Assembly (NCBI GenBank): GCA_016712535.1
Contig: JADJQW010000003.1
Coordinates: forward strand, 124,001 to 188,000
DNA length: 64,000 bases
Direction: 5' to 3'
Source of the DNA: Flavobacteriales bacterium
GTDB taxonomy: Bacteria > Bacteroidota > Bacteroidia > Flavobacteriales_F > PHOS-HE28
Part shown: positions 18,401 through 26,400 of the stretch, piece after piece
Layout: each line of letters begins with the position of its first letter
Numbering within the stretch: position 1 is the first letter of the stretch
Translations under genes and position numbers: made by a program
Notes under the pieces: generated by a model
Database searches by the model: none
Told to the model about the DNA's origin: nothing
The model's input: the letters and a program-made list of their open reading frames with translations, nothing else

Positions 18401-18908
18401 TGCCCACACACATGTAGTACTGGAAATACTGTCCGGAGCACATGTTCGCGCTGAACACGGCCGGGCAAACGGAGCAGGCAGCGCCATTGCTGCCGGTGCC
18501 TGGTGAGACCGGGTTGTTGGGGGGGAAGCTGTTCGGCCAAGGCGCGGTCGTAGCGTAGTTGTGCAGCACGTTCGTGCCCGTGCCTGTGGCGGCCTGGCTC
18601 AAGGTGATGCTGGTGGCGGTGGGGACCCCGATGCCTGTGATGGTGGTGCCTGCCGGGATGTTCGGGCCCGTTACGGCCATGCCCACCACCAAGCCGGCAG
18701 CGGAAAGAACCGTGACCGTTGGGCTGCCTGCCGTTGAGGTGGTGGCCACATTGCCGCTGGTTGTGGGTGGCAATGCCGGTGCGTTCCAAGTGCTCACAGC
18801 AGATTGCCCAGCTGGTAATAGCCACGTGTTCGCTAGGCAAGGCGGCTGCGCTTGCAGCGAGAACCCGATCAGGCCGGCGCAGAGCGCGAGTGCGTAATGC
18901 TTCTTCAT
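15438..18908 (-). CDS. Large modular T9SS cargo protein (1156 residues)
   Basis: The signal peptide MKKHYALALCAGLIGFSLQA precedes a Cys-rich N-terminal domain. Three PPC-like modules begin with ND-x-P near residues 260, 400 and 555, each with a DVWF/Y block and a YIRxWP/N/R block. A GDGWNG module (about 725), an ERQGVWLRF/DYDFALWGPY module (about 855), a linker starting LLPVEWLDL (about 975), and a T9SS sorting domain (VYPNPAGESLWASF to ARFVKR) follow. It is a close paralogue of the 10439-15082 protein but lacks the CUB-like domains. It follows the small secreted gene 18918-19358 by nine bases, so the two form an operon. A surface adhesin-like or binding role is inferred only from architecture. 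Confidence 0.85.
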   Translation of the reverse strand: MKKHYALALCAGLIGFSLQAQPPCLANTWLLPAGQSAVSTWNAPALPPTTSGNVATTSTAGSPTVTVLSAAGLVVGMAVTGPNIPAGTTITGIGVPTATSITLSQAATGTGTNVLHNYATTAPWPNSFPPNNPVSPGTGSNGAACSVCPAVFSANMCSGQYFQYYMCVGNVYTISMCGAATAWNSSLAITTTAGTALATVTPPSWNDDGCGTAGGHATITYAPSVTGNFRIRLWNNTCSVSAQCGTVQIACNPVPPPPLNDEPANATSLGSPAPTTCTMVGGSVAWATQSAGTPSGCTTGGCATASGSYSGYDVWYSVGVPASGNLSVILQEISAQNIAFAVYTGVPGALTIVANSCNCNDFVSLSGLAGGTTVYIRVWPQTGAPNMGSFQLCAYEPIPPPNDSPCGATGPYALPVPTSCGLTPFSTQNATALPPLYTAPAPSCGTPLAGGDVWFAAVMPATGSMTINTQAGTLSDMAMSVYTVSSGTMTTNCATQGAVTLAEVGCNDNFGASTMPNLTIGGTPGLTYYIRMWNKTTAFGTASICAVQNVPPPNDNPCGALALQVNSGCYFQAPYSTQFATITGGTAPSVLSIPNPSCNGGPYNSDVWFTATVPASGQLVLDTDDMQMTDGGYAVYTGTGTCAGNNLSLTQVPAGNGGCSVGGSTNGGAMPTSTVTGLTPGATVYIRVWRQSGNDGNFLLCARNPATPAPCAYTLRLQDSAGDGWNGGFVTVCINASCTNYTVFGSLSTVVFSAPLGANVTISYTPAGGFQNQVSYSLLANNGFTMFASANPPASGLNHVFTVNSTCNVPPAPISDCIGAQQICNAQAFTFAPGNFGNSQDLNPANRGCMLANERQGVWLRFTTNAAGTIAFNVSVTPGTDYDFALWGPYAGTPPCPPATPPIRCNWSAVANTTGLSTTALNATEGAGGPPFSSAVPVLANQTYLLYIDNYSMNGLSFTLNWNNTPNTILDCNLLPVEWLDLKAEAQGPEVLVSWLTASEQHSDYFRVDRSEDGTAFRPIGTVQAAGTSSAPTGYAFVDKQPVNGLNYYRVEQIATNGDGQLSPVVSVMMRAGGTLMVYPNPAGESLWASFESPNESQASWRIVDASGRAVAWGRTSTTAGMNQVELPLTMDAGSYLIELMDERGGMLGHARFVKR

Positions 18909-18917
18909 GGTGCCTGA

Positions 18918-19358
18918 TTAGCGGTGGTGGATCGGGGTGGTGCTGAGGGGCGCTTCGGGATGCAGGGCATTCCATTGCTCCACGGCGGCGCGGTAGCGGG
19001 CCATGTCGGCAGGCTCATCGCCTGTGGGCTGGAACACGGGCACCGCTGGCTGGTTGTTGATCCCGAGCTCGTCGGCGTTGCGGGTGCCGGGCAGCAGCAC
19101 GATGCCGCGCGCCTGGATCACGGCGCGGTAATGGGCCTCGGGCTGCAGGGTGCTGCTCTTCAGCTGCAGGATCCGCATGTCGTCGGAGTGGAAGATCTCG
19201 GCATTCGCATCAACGCTGGCCAGCGCCTCGGTGAGGTGCTTCAGCTGCGCAACAGCCACTGGTTGGGCCGCTTCGAAATAGTGGAACTGGGACTGCTGTG
19301 CGCGGGCACTGATACCGGTGATCAGCAGCGCAAGGAGCAAGGTGTTTCGGAGCATCAT
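18918..19358 (-). CDS. Small secreted protein paired with a T9SS giant (family member A)
   Basis: The 146-residue protein has a signal peptide (LLLALLITGISARA) and a mature region whose order looks like a beta-alpha-beta-beta-alpha-beta (ferredoxin/HMA-like) fold: FHYFEA, then helix KHLTEALASV, then AEIFHSDD, RILQLKSS, and helix HYRAVIQARGI. The tail GDEPADMARYRAAVEQWNAL closely resembles that of the 21322-21771 protein. No metal-binding CxxC is present. It lies nine bases upstream of the 1156-residue T9SS protein in the same orientation. Function is unknown; the same arrangement occurs three times here. Confidence 0.75.
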   Translation of the reverse strand: MMLRNTLLLALLITGISARAQQSQFHYFEAAQPVAVAQLKHLTEALASVDANAEIFHSDDMRILQLKSSTLQPEAHYRAVIQARGIVLLPGTRNADELGINNQPAVPVFQPTGDEPADMARYRAAVEQWNALHPEAPLSTTPIHHR

Positions 19359-19515
19359 GCGTGAACGGTAGTTTTCGGCGCTGCCAAATTAGACGAAACT
19401 GACTTCCAAGGGAATAGGGGCCTTCAGCAGGTTGTTAACCAAGATCTATGGATCGACGCCCAATTCGCCCCGACATTCGAAGACGAATGCGCGGGGAATG
19501 GTTGCTTAGGGCCGT

Positions 19516-21309
19516 TCAACGGGCAATGGCCAGCCGAAGATGCTCCGGGGCCCCGCCTTCAGGCTGAATGCGCACCAGGTAGTGGCCTTCGGCCAATCCG
19601 GCCAGCGGCAGGTCCAAGGCATTCCAGCCCAGGTTCACATTGGCCCGCACCTGCATGCGTGTCCTGCCGGTGCCGTCGAAGAGCTCAATCAGCAGCGCGC
19701 CTTCCGCCTTGCCTTCGAAGCGGATCGTGGCCAGGTCCTGCGTCGGATTCGGGCTGATCACGGGCTCGGCGATGAGTTGGCCGTGCATCACATCCACCGT
19801 GCGGGAGTACTCCCAAGCGCCGCCGCTGTCCTGCACTTTCAACCGGTAGCGGTTCAGGCCGACGCGCGGGTTGGGGTCCAGGAATTCATACCGCTTCGTC
19901 AGGCCAGGTCCACCCACCGCGTTCACGGAACCGATGGCCACGAAAGAGTCGTCGCCCGCTTCGGCACGTTCCACCCCGAAGGTGGCGGTGCCGTGCTCTT
20001 CCAACGTGGTCCAGCCCACAAGGACCTGGTTGCTGGCGCTCTGCGCTTCCGGGCCCACAAGTGAGGCGTTCAGGACATTGCAATCCAAGGAGGCGCCGCC
20101 CTGCAGGTCCCAACCGAGGCTGAAGGCGAGACCGCTCTGGGAGAAGTTGCTGATGTAGAGCAGGTACACCTGGCCCACGGTCACATCCAGGTAGCGCACC
20201 CACTTATCGCCGGCGGCGCCTTCGGTAAGGTCGGTGGCGGTGAAGTTGAGCCCGGTGGCGCCGCTGGGGGCGGCGAAGGAGCAGCGCAAGGGGGCGCTGA
20301 GCGGTGGGCAGATGGTGCCAGGGGTGCTGCCCGGGGGGAAGGGGCCATAGATGGCGAAGTCGTAATCATCGGCCGGGTTGGCCGGGTTGATGGTGAAGCC
20401 GATCTGGCCGCTGGCGCTGGGGGTGAAATTGTACCAGGTACCCTGCCGTTCCAGCGCGCTGAGGCAGCCGGCGCTGGTCAGGTTCAGGTCGGCCACCTGC
20501 CCGGTGTTGTTGGTGGTGTTGTTGAAGCTCTGGCCGTTGCAGATGGTGATGCTGCCGACGCAGTCCTCTGGTGGCGCTGGAGGCGGCACGCAGGTCACGC
20601 TGCCGGCGTACACCACGCCCGCGACAGGCGGTGTGCCAGACGTGAATACCGCGCCGCCACCCAAGGTCAGGCTGTAGCTGTTCTCTCCCTGCCAAGGCCC
20701 GGCGTTGTTGTAGGTGAGCACGATGCTGTTGCCCGGCATCACCGGAAGGGCCACCGAGTTGTTCGTTCCGGTTACCGTGTAGTACTGGAACGGGCCACCG
20801 TTGATGCTCACGCCGACACTCGATGCCCCCCAGCCATCGCCGAAGGAGTCGAACATGTTGAGCATGTAGATGCACCCGCCGGGCGGCGGAACCACCGGGG
20901 TGGAGCAGTTCACCGTCAAGGTCGCGCAGGAACTCAGGTTGATGCACGGGAAGGCATCGATCAGCACGCGCAACTGCCCAGTGAAGGTGGCGACCCAGGT
21001 AATACTGGACTGAAGGCCGCATGCATCGTCATTGAAGCCGAGCGAGCCCCCACCCGCGTTGTTGTACAGGGTGATCTGCGTATCCCACAGCGTGGTGCCG
21101 CACGTGCTGAAGGTGTAGGTGTTGCCGGCCACCACGTTGATGAGCTGGTACTCACCGCCAAACAGGCAAGTGCTGGCCACGGTTGATCCCGGGCAGGTCG
21201 GGGTGGTGGTCTGCCAATAGGTATTGTCGTTCGGGCACTGGCTGTGGGCTGCAGGTCCGCTTAAGAGCAAGGCGGCCGCGAAGGCGGTGCGTGCGTAGTG
21301 TCGAACCAT
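19516..21309 (-). CDS. Modular T9SS cargo protein (597 residues)
   Basis: The protein has a signal peptide (AAALLLSGPAAHSQ), an N-terminal Cys-rich domain (AGNTYTFSTCG, TLWDTQITLYNN), a GDGWGA module near residue 155, an ERQGTWYNF/DYDFAIYGPF module near 290, a linker (LVGWTTLEEHGTATF, about 430), and a type A T9SS sorting domain (ISPNPTQDLATIRF to LRLAIAR). It is the shortest member of the array: the ND-x-P-C modules of its paralogues are missing, so it may represent the minimal core. It lies 12 bases after the small secreted gene 21322-21771. Confidence 0.85.
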   Translation of the reverse strand: MVRHYARTAFAAALLLSGPAAHSQCPNDNTYWQTTTPTCPGSTVASTCLFGGEYQLINVVAGNTYTFSTCGTTLWDTQITLYNNAGGGSLGFNDDACGLQSSITWVATFTGQLRVLIDAFPCINLSSCATLTVNCSTPVVPPPGGCIYMLNMFDSFGDGWGASSVGVSINGGPFQYYTVTGTNNSVALPVMPGNSIVLTYNNAGPWQGENSYSLTLGGGAVFTSGTPPVAGVVYAGSVTCVPPPAPPEDCVGSITICNGQSFNNTTNNTGQVADLNLTSAGCLSALERQGTWYNFTPSASGQIGFTINPANPADDYDFAIYGPFPPGSTPGTICPPLSAPLRCSFAAPSGATGLNFTATDLTEGAAGDKWVRYLDVTVGQVYLLYISNFSQSGLAFSLGWDLQGGASLDCNVLNASLVGPEAQSASNQVLVGWTTLEEHGTATFGVERAEAGDDSFVAIGSVNAVGGPGLTKRYEFLDPNPRVGLNRYRLKVQDSGGAWEYSRTVDVMHGQLIAEPVISPNPTQDLATIRFEGKAEGALLIELFDGTGRTRMQVRANVNLGWNALDLPLAGLAEGHYLVRIQPEGGAPEHLRLAIAR

Positions 21310-21321
21310 GTCTGCTCGGGA

Positions 21322-21771
21322 TTAACGTTGTGGTGAATCGCCGATCATCTGCTGGTACTGCTGCGGATGCGCAGCGATCCAGGCCTCCTTGGCAATCGTG
21401 TACCGCAGGTCGTCGCCAGCGGGATCGCCGGTATCCACGCGGGTGGGGAAACCCTGCGCGGTGGCTCCCACGGCCGGTTGGAATTGCCTTGCACCGGCAT
21501 TGAGCGCGCGCAGGATCCGTTCGTACGGGATGGACGCATCGATCCGCACTTTCAGGAATTCGGCGTCGGAGGAAAGCAACGCCTGTGCATCCAAGCCATT
21601 CAGGTTCTCGGCGGCGTGCTTGAAGGTGATGCCATCCAGGAGGCCATCGCAGCGGAAATGGTACACGGCCTGCGCCTGCGCCCATGCGCCATGGGCCAAG
21701 GCCGTGAACGCGATGGCCATGCAGGACATCCGCAACAGACGTGATCCGGATTCGGTAAGCTTCAGCTTCAT
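21322..21771 (-). CDS. Small secreted protein paired with a T9SS giant (family member B)
   Basis: The 149-residue protein has a signal peptide (SCMAIAFTALAHGAWAQAQ). The mature part follows the same strand-helix-strand-strand-helix order as the 18918-19358 protein: VYHFRCDG, FKHAAENLNGLD, AQALLSSD, EFLKVRIDA, ILRALNAGA. Its tail GDPAGDDLRYTIAKEAWIAA lines up with the tail of member A. It is followed after 12 bases by the 597-residue T9SS protein. Function is unknown, and the resemblance to a ferredoxin-like fold is an inference from pattern only. Confidence 0.75.
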   Translation of the reverse strand: MKLKLTESGSRLLRMSCMAIAFTALAHGAWAQAQAVYHFRCDGLLDGITFKHAAENLNGLDAQALLSSDAEFLKVRIDASIPYERILRALNAGARQFQPAVGATAQGFPTRVDTGDPAGDDLRYTIAKEAWIAAHPQQYQQMIGDSPQR

Positions 21772-21843
21772 GGCCTTGTGATCCGTTTAGATGGAAGACG
21801 CTTTCCGAACCGCCAAGTTGTCTCAACCCCGCCGCGTCACGGA

Positions 21844-21851
21844 CGAAAGTA
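21844..21851 (-). promoter_or_regulatory. Putative -7 element upstream of small-protein gene B
   Basis: Minus-strand TACTTTCG lies 73 bases before ATG 21771, the same octamer as before porT. It would drive the 21771-to-19516 gene pair. Confidence 0.3.
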
Positions 21852-21898
21852 GTCGCTGGGCGCGAACGGGCAACATTCCAGCCGGTGTCAGAATTCAA

Positions 21899-21925
21899 CA
21901 AGGCCGGGTCTTTGGCCCGGCCTTG
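21899..21925 (-). terminator. Hairpin terminator after the 21950-24613 gene
   Basis: A perfect 10-base stem (CAAGGCCGGG with its complement) and a seven-base loop lie 25 bases past the stop codon of the minus-strand giant gene, followed on that strand by TTGAATT. It separates this operon from the next one downstream. Confidence 0.7.
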
Positions 21926-21949
21926 CTTGATGATGGTTCGGATGCTCGC

Positions 21950-24613
21950 TCAGCGGACAACGAATCTTCCGATGTTCTGCGATCGGCCTTCGCCGAACGA
22001 TGCGATGAGCACGTAATGCCCGCTTTCGAGGCCGTTCAGCGGCATGGTCACGGTTTGCTGACCTGCAGCCACGGTTGATCGGTGCTCTCCGACGAGCCGG
22101 CCGCTCGCGTCGAGCACGCGCAGGTAGGCGAGCATCTCCGCATCGGCGTCGATCACCACGCTAATCTGGTCCTCGGCCGGGTTCGGGAAGAGGCCGCCGA
22201 CGAATGATCCATAGCGGTTGGCCACGGCCACCACTTCGCTCAGTTCGTCGCTGCCATCGAGGTCGATCATCTTCAGCCGGTAGTAGTTGAATCCGGGCAG
22301 CGGTTGCGCATCCAGGAATTCGTAGGCGGTGGTGCTGGTTGAGTTTCCCGCAGCGGCCACTTGCCCGATCTGCTGGAATGCACCGGTCTCATCCTGCCGC
22401 TCCACCGCGAAGAAGGCGGTGTTGGTCTCGGTGGCGGTATTCCACTCCAAGCGGATGCCCTCGGGAACCGGAGCGCCGTTGAGGCTGATGAGCTGCACCG
22501 GAAGCAGGTTGCAGTCGAGGCTGGCCCCATCGGTGAGCTGCCAGGTGAGGTCGAAGGCCAGGCCGCTCTGGCTCCAATTGCTGATGTAGAGCAGGTAGTA
22601 TTCGTCGGTGCTCACGGGCATCAAGGTGGACCACTTGAATCCGGATGCATTCTCTGATGGATTGGTACCTGCGGAGGAGAGGCCGGTATCACCGGGATCC
22701 CCGCTGTAATTGCAGCGCAGCGGCGCCGCCATGGGCGGGCAGCTCAGCGAAGCGTAGGGTCCCCAAATGGCGAAGTCGTAATCGTCGGCCGGGTTGTTCG
22801 GCGAGATCGTGAACCCGAGCGTGCCGCCCGCGGAAGGCGAGAAGCTGTACCAGGAGCCTTGTCGCTCATTCGAGCCGAGGCAGCCGCGTGAGTGCAGATG
22901 CAGGTCGGCCGTGAGTCCGGTGCTCGTGGGGTTGTCACTGACCTGCTGGGCGCCGCAGATAGCCGTGCGCCCGTAGCAGTCGCTCGTGGTAGGCGCGGCG
23001 GATTGGCAATCGACGGTGCCCACGTAGCGAAGGCCGGTGCCTGGTGTTGGGCCATCGGAGTAGACAGGGCCGTAGATCAATTGCAGCACATACCGGATCT
23101 CGCCCTGGTTCCCACCGACTGAATTGTACGTGAGTTGGATCGATTGGCCGATGGAAGCCGTGATGTAGGCCACCTCGCGATCAGCGTTGGTGTTGGTGTA
23201 GCTCACTGCCGGTCCGGCGCCGATCTGGATGCTCACGTTGCTGCCGCCCCAGCCATCGCCCTGCGAATCGTACATGTGCAAGGCATAGGTGCAATCCCCG
23301 GTCGCTGGAGCGGTATTCAGGCACAGATTGAAGGTCCCGCTGTTCCCGTTGTTGCCCCAGACGCGCAAGTAGTAGGTGGTTCCTGCTATCAGTTCCAGGG
23401 GGGTGTAGGAAAGGAAGGGCATGTTGCCCGTCCCGCTCGTGTTGTCGCAGGAGATCAGCGTGAAGGTGCCATTGCATGCCGTGGCTTGATAGAGCGCCAT
23501 GGCTGCGTTGGTCAGGCTCCCGGCCGTGGTGCGGATCGCGACCAATCCAGAGGCCGGCGCCACGAAGCTGAACCAGATGTCGCCGCCGGAATAGGTGCTG
23601 CAACCGGGAGTGGGGATGCCGGCCGTCGCGCTGGCGTTCACGTTGGAATACGTGGTGTACGAGCAGCTTGAGCCCAACGAGATGGAGATCGCTCCGCAGG
23701 GATCGTCATTGGCTGGGGGAGACCACACGCAGATGTTGAAGGTGCCGCTGGCTCCGCTCTCGCCCCACATGCGCACATAATAGGTCTCGCCCGGGTTAAG
23801 GCCGGTGCGATTGATCTCGCTCATGCTGCCCGGGCCACCATTGGCATCGCACTCAATCAGTGTGAACGTGCCGCTGCATGCGGTCGCACTGTAAAGGGCC
23901 ATGCCCGAGTCGGTCAATGATCCCGCCGTGGTCTCGATATTGGCGATGCCGTTGGATGGCGCCACGAAGGAGTACCAAACATCATTTCCGGTGAAGTTGG
24001 CGCACCCTGGGGCCGGGATGCCGGCGGTGGCCGTGCTGTTGATGTTGTTGGTGGCGGTGAGGGTGCAGCTCTGTCCCACGCTGAGAGCCGTTGCCGCGCA
24101 TGGTTCGTCGTTCGTTGGGGGCACAGGGCTCCAGATGCAGATCCGGCCATCCATGCCGCTGTTGTCGTTGTGGCGCTGGATCCGGATCATGTAGTCCGTT
24201 CCGGGCGTAGTGGCCAGGCTGGTGATCACCGCGTTGTTTCCGTTGCCACCGGAATTCACGCAGGCGACCTGCGTGAGGCCAGCGGTGCAGGTCCCCGTGT
24301 ACACGTGCATGATCGGCCGGTGGCTGTTGTCCGGGTCGAATGTGATGTTCGTGGTTGCGTAGGTGGCCGTGAACCAGCCCCATGCATCATCGTAGTTCCC
24401 TCCGGTGCAACCGGATGCCGTATAGGTGGCGGAGAAGGAGCCCGGTTTGTCGAAGTTGGAGAAGGTGCATGAAGTGCCCACCGGGTACTCACTCCCGGCG
24501 TTGTAGCCGCAGGTGTTCGTGGCGGTCTGCGCTCCGCTTGTGGCCGACACGGCGAAGGCCAGGCCGATGAGGGCTCCGCGCAGCACTGTGGGTCGTGTGA
24601 TCGAGGTGCTCAT
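21950..24613 (-). CDS. Modular T9SS cargo protein (887 residues)
   Basis: The protein has a signal peptide (LIGLAFAVSATSGAQ), an N-terminal Cys-rich PPC-like domain, two ND-x-P-C modules near residues 168 and 301 (each with a DVWYSF/DIWFSF block and a YYVRMWG/YYLRVWG block), a GDGWGG module near 453, an ERQGSWYSF/DYDFAIWGPY module near 580, a linker (LEWNTATETNTAFF, about 715), and a type A T9SS sorting domain (LFPNPAEDQISVVI to IGRFVVR). It is coupled to the upstream small secreted gene by an ATGA overlap. The function is probably structural or binding on the cell surface; no enzyme motif was seen. Confidence 0.85.
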   Translation of the reverse strand: MSTSITRPTVLRGALIGLAFAVSATSGAQTATNTCGYNAGSEYPVGTSCTFSNFDKPGSFSATYTASGCTGGNYDDAWGWFTATYATTNITFDPDNSHRPIMHVYTGTCTAGLTQVACVNSGGNGNNAVITSLATTPGTDYMIRIQRHNDNSGMDGRICIWSPVPPTNDEPCAATALSVGQSCTLTATNNINSTATAGIPAPGCANFTGNDVWYSFVAPSNGIANIETTAGSLTDSGMALYSATACSGTFTLIECDANGGPGSMSEINRTGLNPGETYYVRMWGESGASGTFNICVWSPPANDDPCGAISISLGSSCSYTTYSNVNASATAGIPTPGCSTYSGGDIWFSFVAPASGLVAIRTTAGSLTNAAMALYQATACNGTFTLISCDNTSGTGNMPFLSYTPLELIAGTTYYLRVWGNNGNSGTFNLCLNTAPATGDCTYALHMYDSQGDGWGGSNVSIQIGAGPAVSYTNTNADREVAYITASIGQSIQLTYNSVGGNQGEIRYVLQLIYGPVYSDGPTPGTGLRYVGTVDCQSAAPTTSDCYGRTAICGAQQVSDNPTSTGLTADLHLHSRGCLGSNERQGSWYSFSPSAGGTLGFTISPNNPADDYDFAIWGPYASLSCPPMAAPLRCNYSGDPGDTGLSSAGTNPSENASGFKWSTLMPVSTDEYYLLYISNWSQSGLAFDLTWQLTDGASLDCNLLPVQLISLNGAPVPEGIRLEWNTATETNTAFFAVERQDETGAFQQIGQVAAAGNSTSTTAYEFLDAQPLPGFNYYRLKMIDLDGSDELSEVVAVANRYGSFVGGLFPNPAEDQISVVIDADAEMLAYLRVLDASGRLVGEHRSTVAAGQQTVTMPLNGLESGHYVLIASFGEGRSQNIGRFVVR

Positions 24614-24954
24614 TGATTCTCGGATTTGGGGTCGATGCGATTCGCGCGAGGGGCGAGGCCTACACCCATGCCCGCCGCGAGGTTGATCACCTGTGCCGGA
24701 TCGATCGGCTGGTAGGCCAGGACCTTCATCAGCCGCGATGGCCTGTCGATGCTCACCTTCATGCGCGGGTCGAAGCCCGAGACGGCCTCCGTGAAGAGCT
24801 TCTCATCATACGCGCTCAGCTCAGCGGTGAGGCTGAACTGATAGCGGTGCTCCTCTTCGATGATCGGGGTGCTTCCCTGCGCCTTGGCGTTGGCAGAGAT
24901 CAGGAGGGCGAACGCCATCGGCGCCAGCCCTTTCCAAGGGTTCCATGTGCTCAT
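24610..24954 (-). CDS. Small secreted protein paired with a T9SS giant (family member C)
   Basis: The 114-residue protein has a signal peptide (MAFALLISANAKAQG) and the strand-helix-strand-strand-helix order HRYQFSLTAE, EKLFTEAVSGFD, MKVSIDR, LMKVLAYQ, AQVINLAAGMGVGL. It is more divergent than members A and B and lacks their common tail. Its stop codon overlaps the start of the 887-residue T9SS protein (ATGA), so translation of the pair is coupled. No CxxC or other metal site was seen. Confidence 0.7.
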   Translation of the reverse strand: MSTWNPWKGLAPMAFALLISANAKAQGSTPIIEEEHRYQFSLTAELSAYDEKLFTEAVSGFDPRMKVSIDRPSRLMKVLAYQPIDPAQVINLAAGMGVGLAPRANRIDPKSENQ

Positions 24955-25074
24955 GTTGGTCCGTTTTGGGCATGGCGGAGTAGGCCAAGCCGGGCCGCTT
25001 CAACGGATCCGACGAAATGCGGTTACAGACAGACCAACGGATTGCGCAAGGAAATGCCGAACGGATCGGATCGG

Positions 25075-26304
25075 CTACCTCGATTCAGCCACGGCCGCGT
25101 TGGCTGGTGCGATACGGCCGGGATATACGGCCAATGCTTCGCGCAGGCATTCCACGGCCAGTTTCAGCTGCGGCTGTTCCAGCACGTAAGCCAAACGTAC
25201 CTGCGTGCGCCCAGTGGCCGGCTCGGCGTAGAAGCCGGTGGCCGGGGCCATCATCACGGTGTGGCCTTCATGGCTGAAGGATTCGAGCAGCCATTGGCAG
25301 AAGGAATCACTGTCGTCGATGGGGAGTTCGGCTACGCAATAGAATGCTCCCTTCGGCTTGGGGCAGGTCACGCCAGTGATCGTGTTCAGGCCATCGACCA
25401 GGATGTCGCGCCGCTGCACGTACTCGGCCACCACGTCATCGAAATACGGTTTCGGTGTGCGCAGCGCTGCTTCACTGGCCAATTGCCCGAAGGTGGGCGG
25501 GCTCAAGCGGGCCTGCGCGAATTTCATCGCGGTCTGCAGCAGCTCGTTGTTGCGCGTGATGAAGGCGCCCACGCGCGCGCCGCACATGCTGTAGCGCTTG
25601 CTCACGCTGTCGATGAGCACCGCGTGCTGATCGAGGCCATCGAGGGCGAGCGCGCTCACGTGGACGGCGCCATCGTAGCAGAACTCGCGGTACACCTCGT
25701 CGGCGAAGAGGAAGAGGTCGTGCTTGAGCACGATGCTCCGCAGGGTCTCGAGCTCGGCCCGGCTGTAGAGGTAGCCGGTGGGATTGCCCGGGTTGCAGAT
25801 CAGGATGCCCTTGGTGCGCGGGGTGATCAGCGCCTCGAAAGCCTGGATCGGCGGCAGCGCGAAGCCATCGGCAATGGTGCATCGCACAGGAACGACCTTC
25901 ACGCCTGCGCTCACCGCGAAGCTGTTGTAGTTGGCGTAGTAGGGCTCGGGGATGATCACCTCGTCGCCCGGCTCGAAACAGCTCATCATGCCGAAGAGCA
26001 GCGCTTCACTGCCGCCATTGGTCACGATGATCTGCTCGTGCGTGATCGCGATGCCGTGCTCGGCGTAGTAGGCCGCCAATCCTTTCCGATAGCTCTCGAA
26101 TCCGGCGCTGTGGCTGTACTCGATCACCTTGCGGTCCAGCTTGCGCATGGCATCCAGGGCCACATCCGGCGTTGCGATATCGGGCTGCCCGATGTTGAGG
26201 TGGATGACCTGGACGCCGCGCTTCTTGGCCGCCTCGGCGTAGGGCACGAGCTTGCGGATGGGGGAGGGCGGCATCAATCGGCCTTTGGACGAAATGGCGG
26301 GCAT
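25075..26304 (-). CDS. PLP-dependent aminotransferase (class I/II)
   Basis: The 409-residue protein begins MPAISSKGRLMPPSPIRKL and includes HLNIGQPDIATP, ICNPGNPTGYLY, LFADEVYREF, and the PLP lysine in DSVSKRYSMCGARVG. These place it with the aspartate-aminotransferase-like family common in Bacteroidota. It is distinct from the 7021-8205 enzyme; the Cys in the lysine block is unusual relative to that paralogue (FALTGWRIG). Amino-acid specificity cannot be assigned. The start at 26304 is chosen by family alignment; the frame is open 15 codons upstream. It is isolated between a terminator hairpin and the giant-gene array. Confidence 0.85.
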   Translation of the reverse strand: MPAISSKGRLMPPSPIRKLVPYAEAAKKRGVQVIHLNIGQPDIATPDVALDAMRKLDRKVIEYSHSAGFESYRKGLAAYYAEHGIAITHEQIIVTNGGSEALLFGMMSCFEPGDEVIIPEPYYANYNSFAVSAGVKVVPVRCTIADGFALPPIQAFEALITPRTKGILICNPGNPTGYLYSRAELETLRSIVLKHDLFLFADEVYREFCYDGAVHVSALALDGLDQHAVLIDSVSKRYSMCGARVGAFITRNNELLQTAMKFAQARLSPPTFGQLASEAALRTPKPYFDDVVAEYVQRRDILVDGLNTITGVTCPKPKGAFYCVAELPIDDSDSFCQWLLESFSHEGHTVMMAPATGFYAEPATGRTQVRLAYVLEQPQLKLAVECLREALAVYPGRIAPANAAVAESR

Positions 26305-26353
26305 GGGCGTGGCGTTGGTTGCGCGGGCGAAGTTCGTCATGCGCCGCAAAGCA

Positions 26354-26381
26354 CGAGGCCCCTCCTTGCGGAAGGGCCTCG
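26354..26381 (-). terminator. Hairpin between DUF1573 gene and aminotransferase
   Basis: An 8-base GC stem (CGAGGCCC with its complement) and a 12-base loop lie 20 bases past the stop of the 26401-26802 gene. The minus-strand downstream side reads TGCTTTG, a weak T tract. Confidence 0.5.
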
Positions 26382-26400
26382 CCTTGCTGATGGATCGGAC

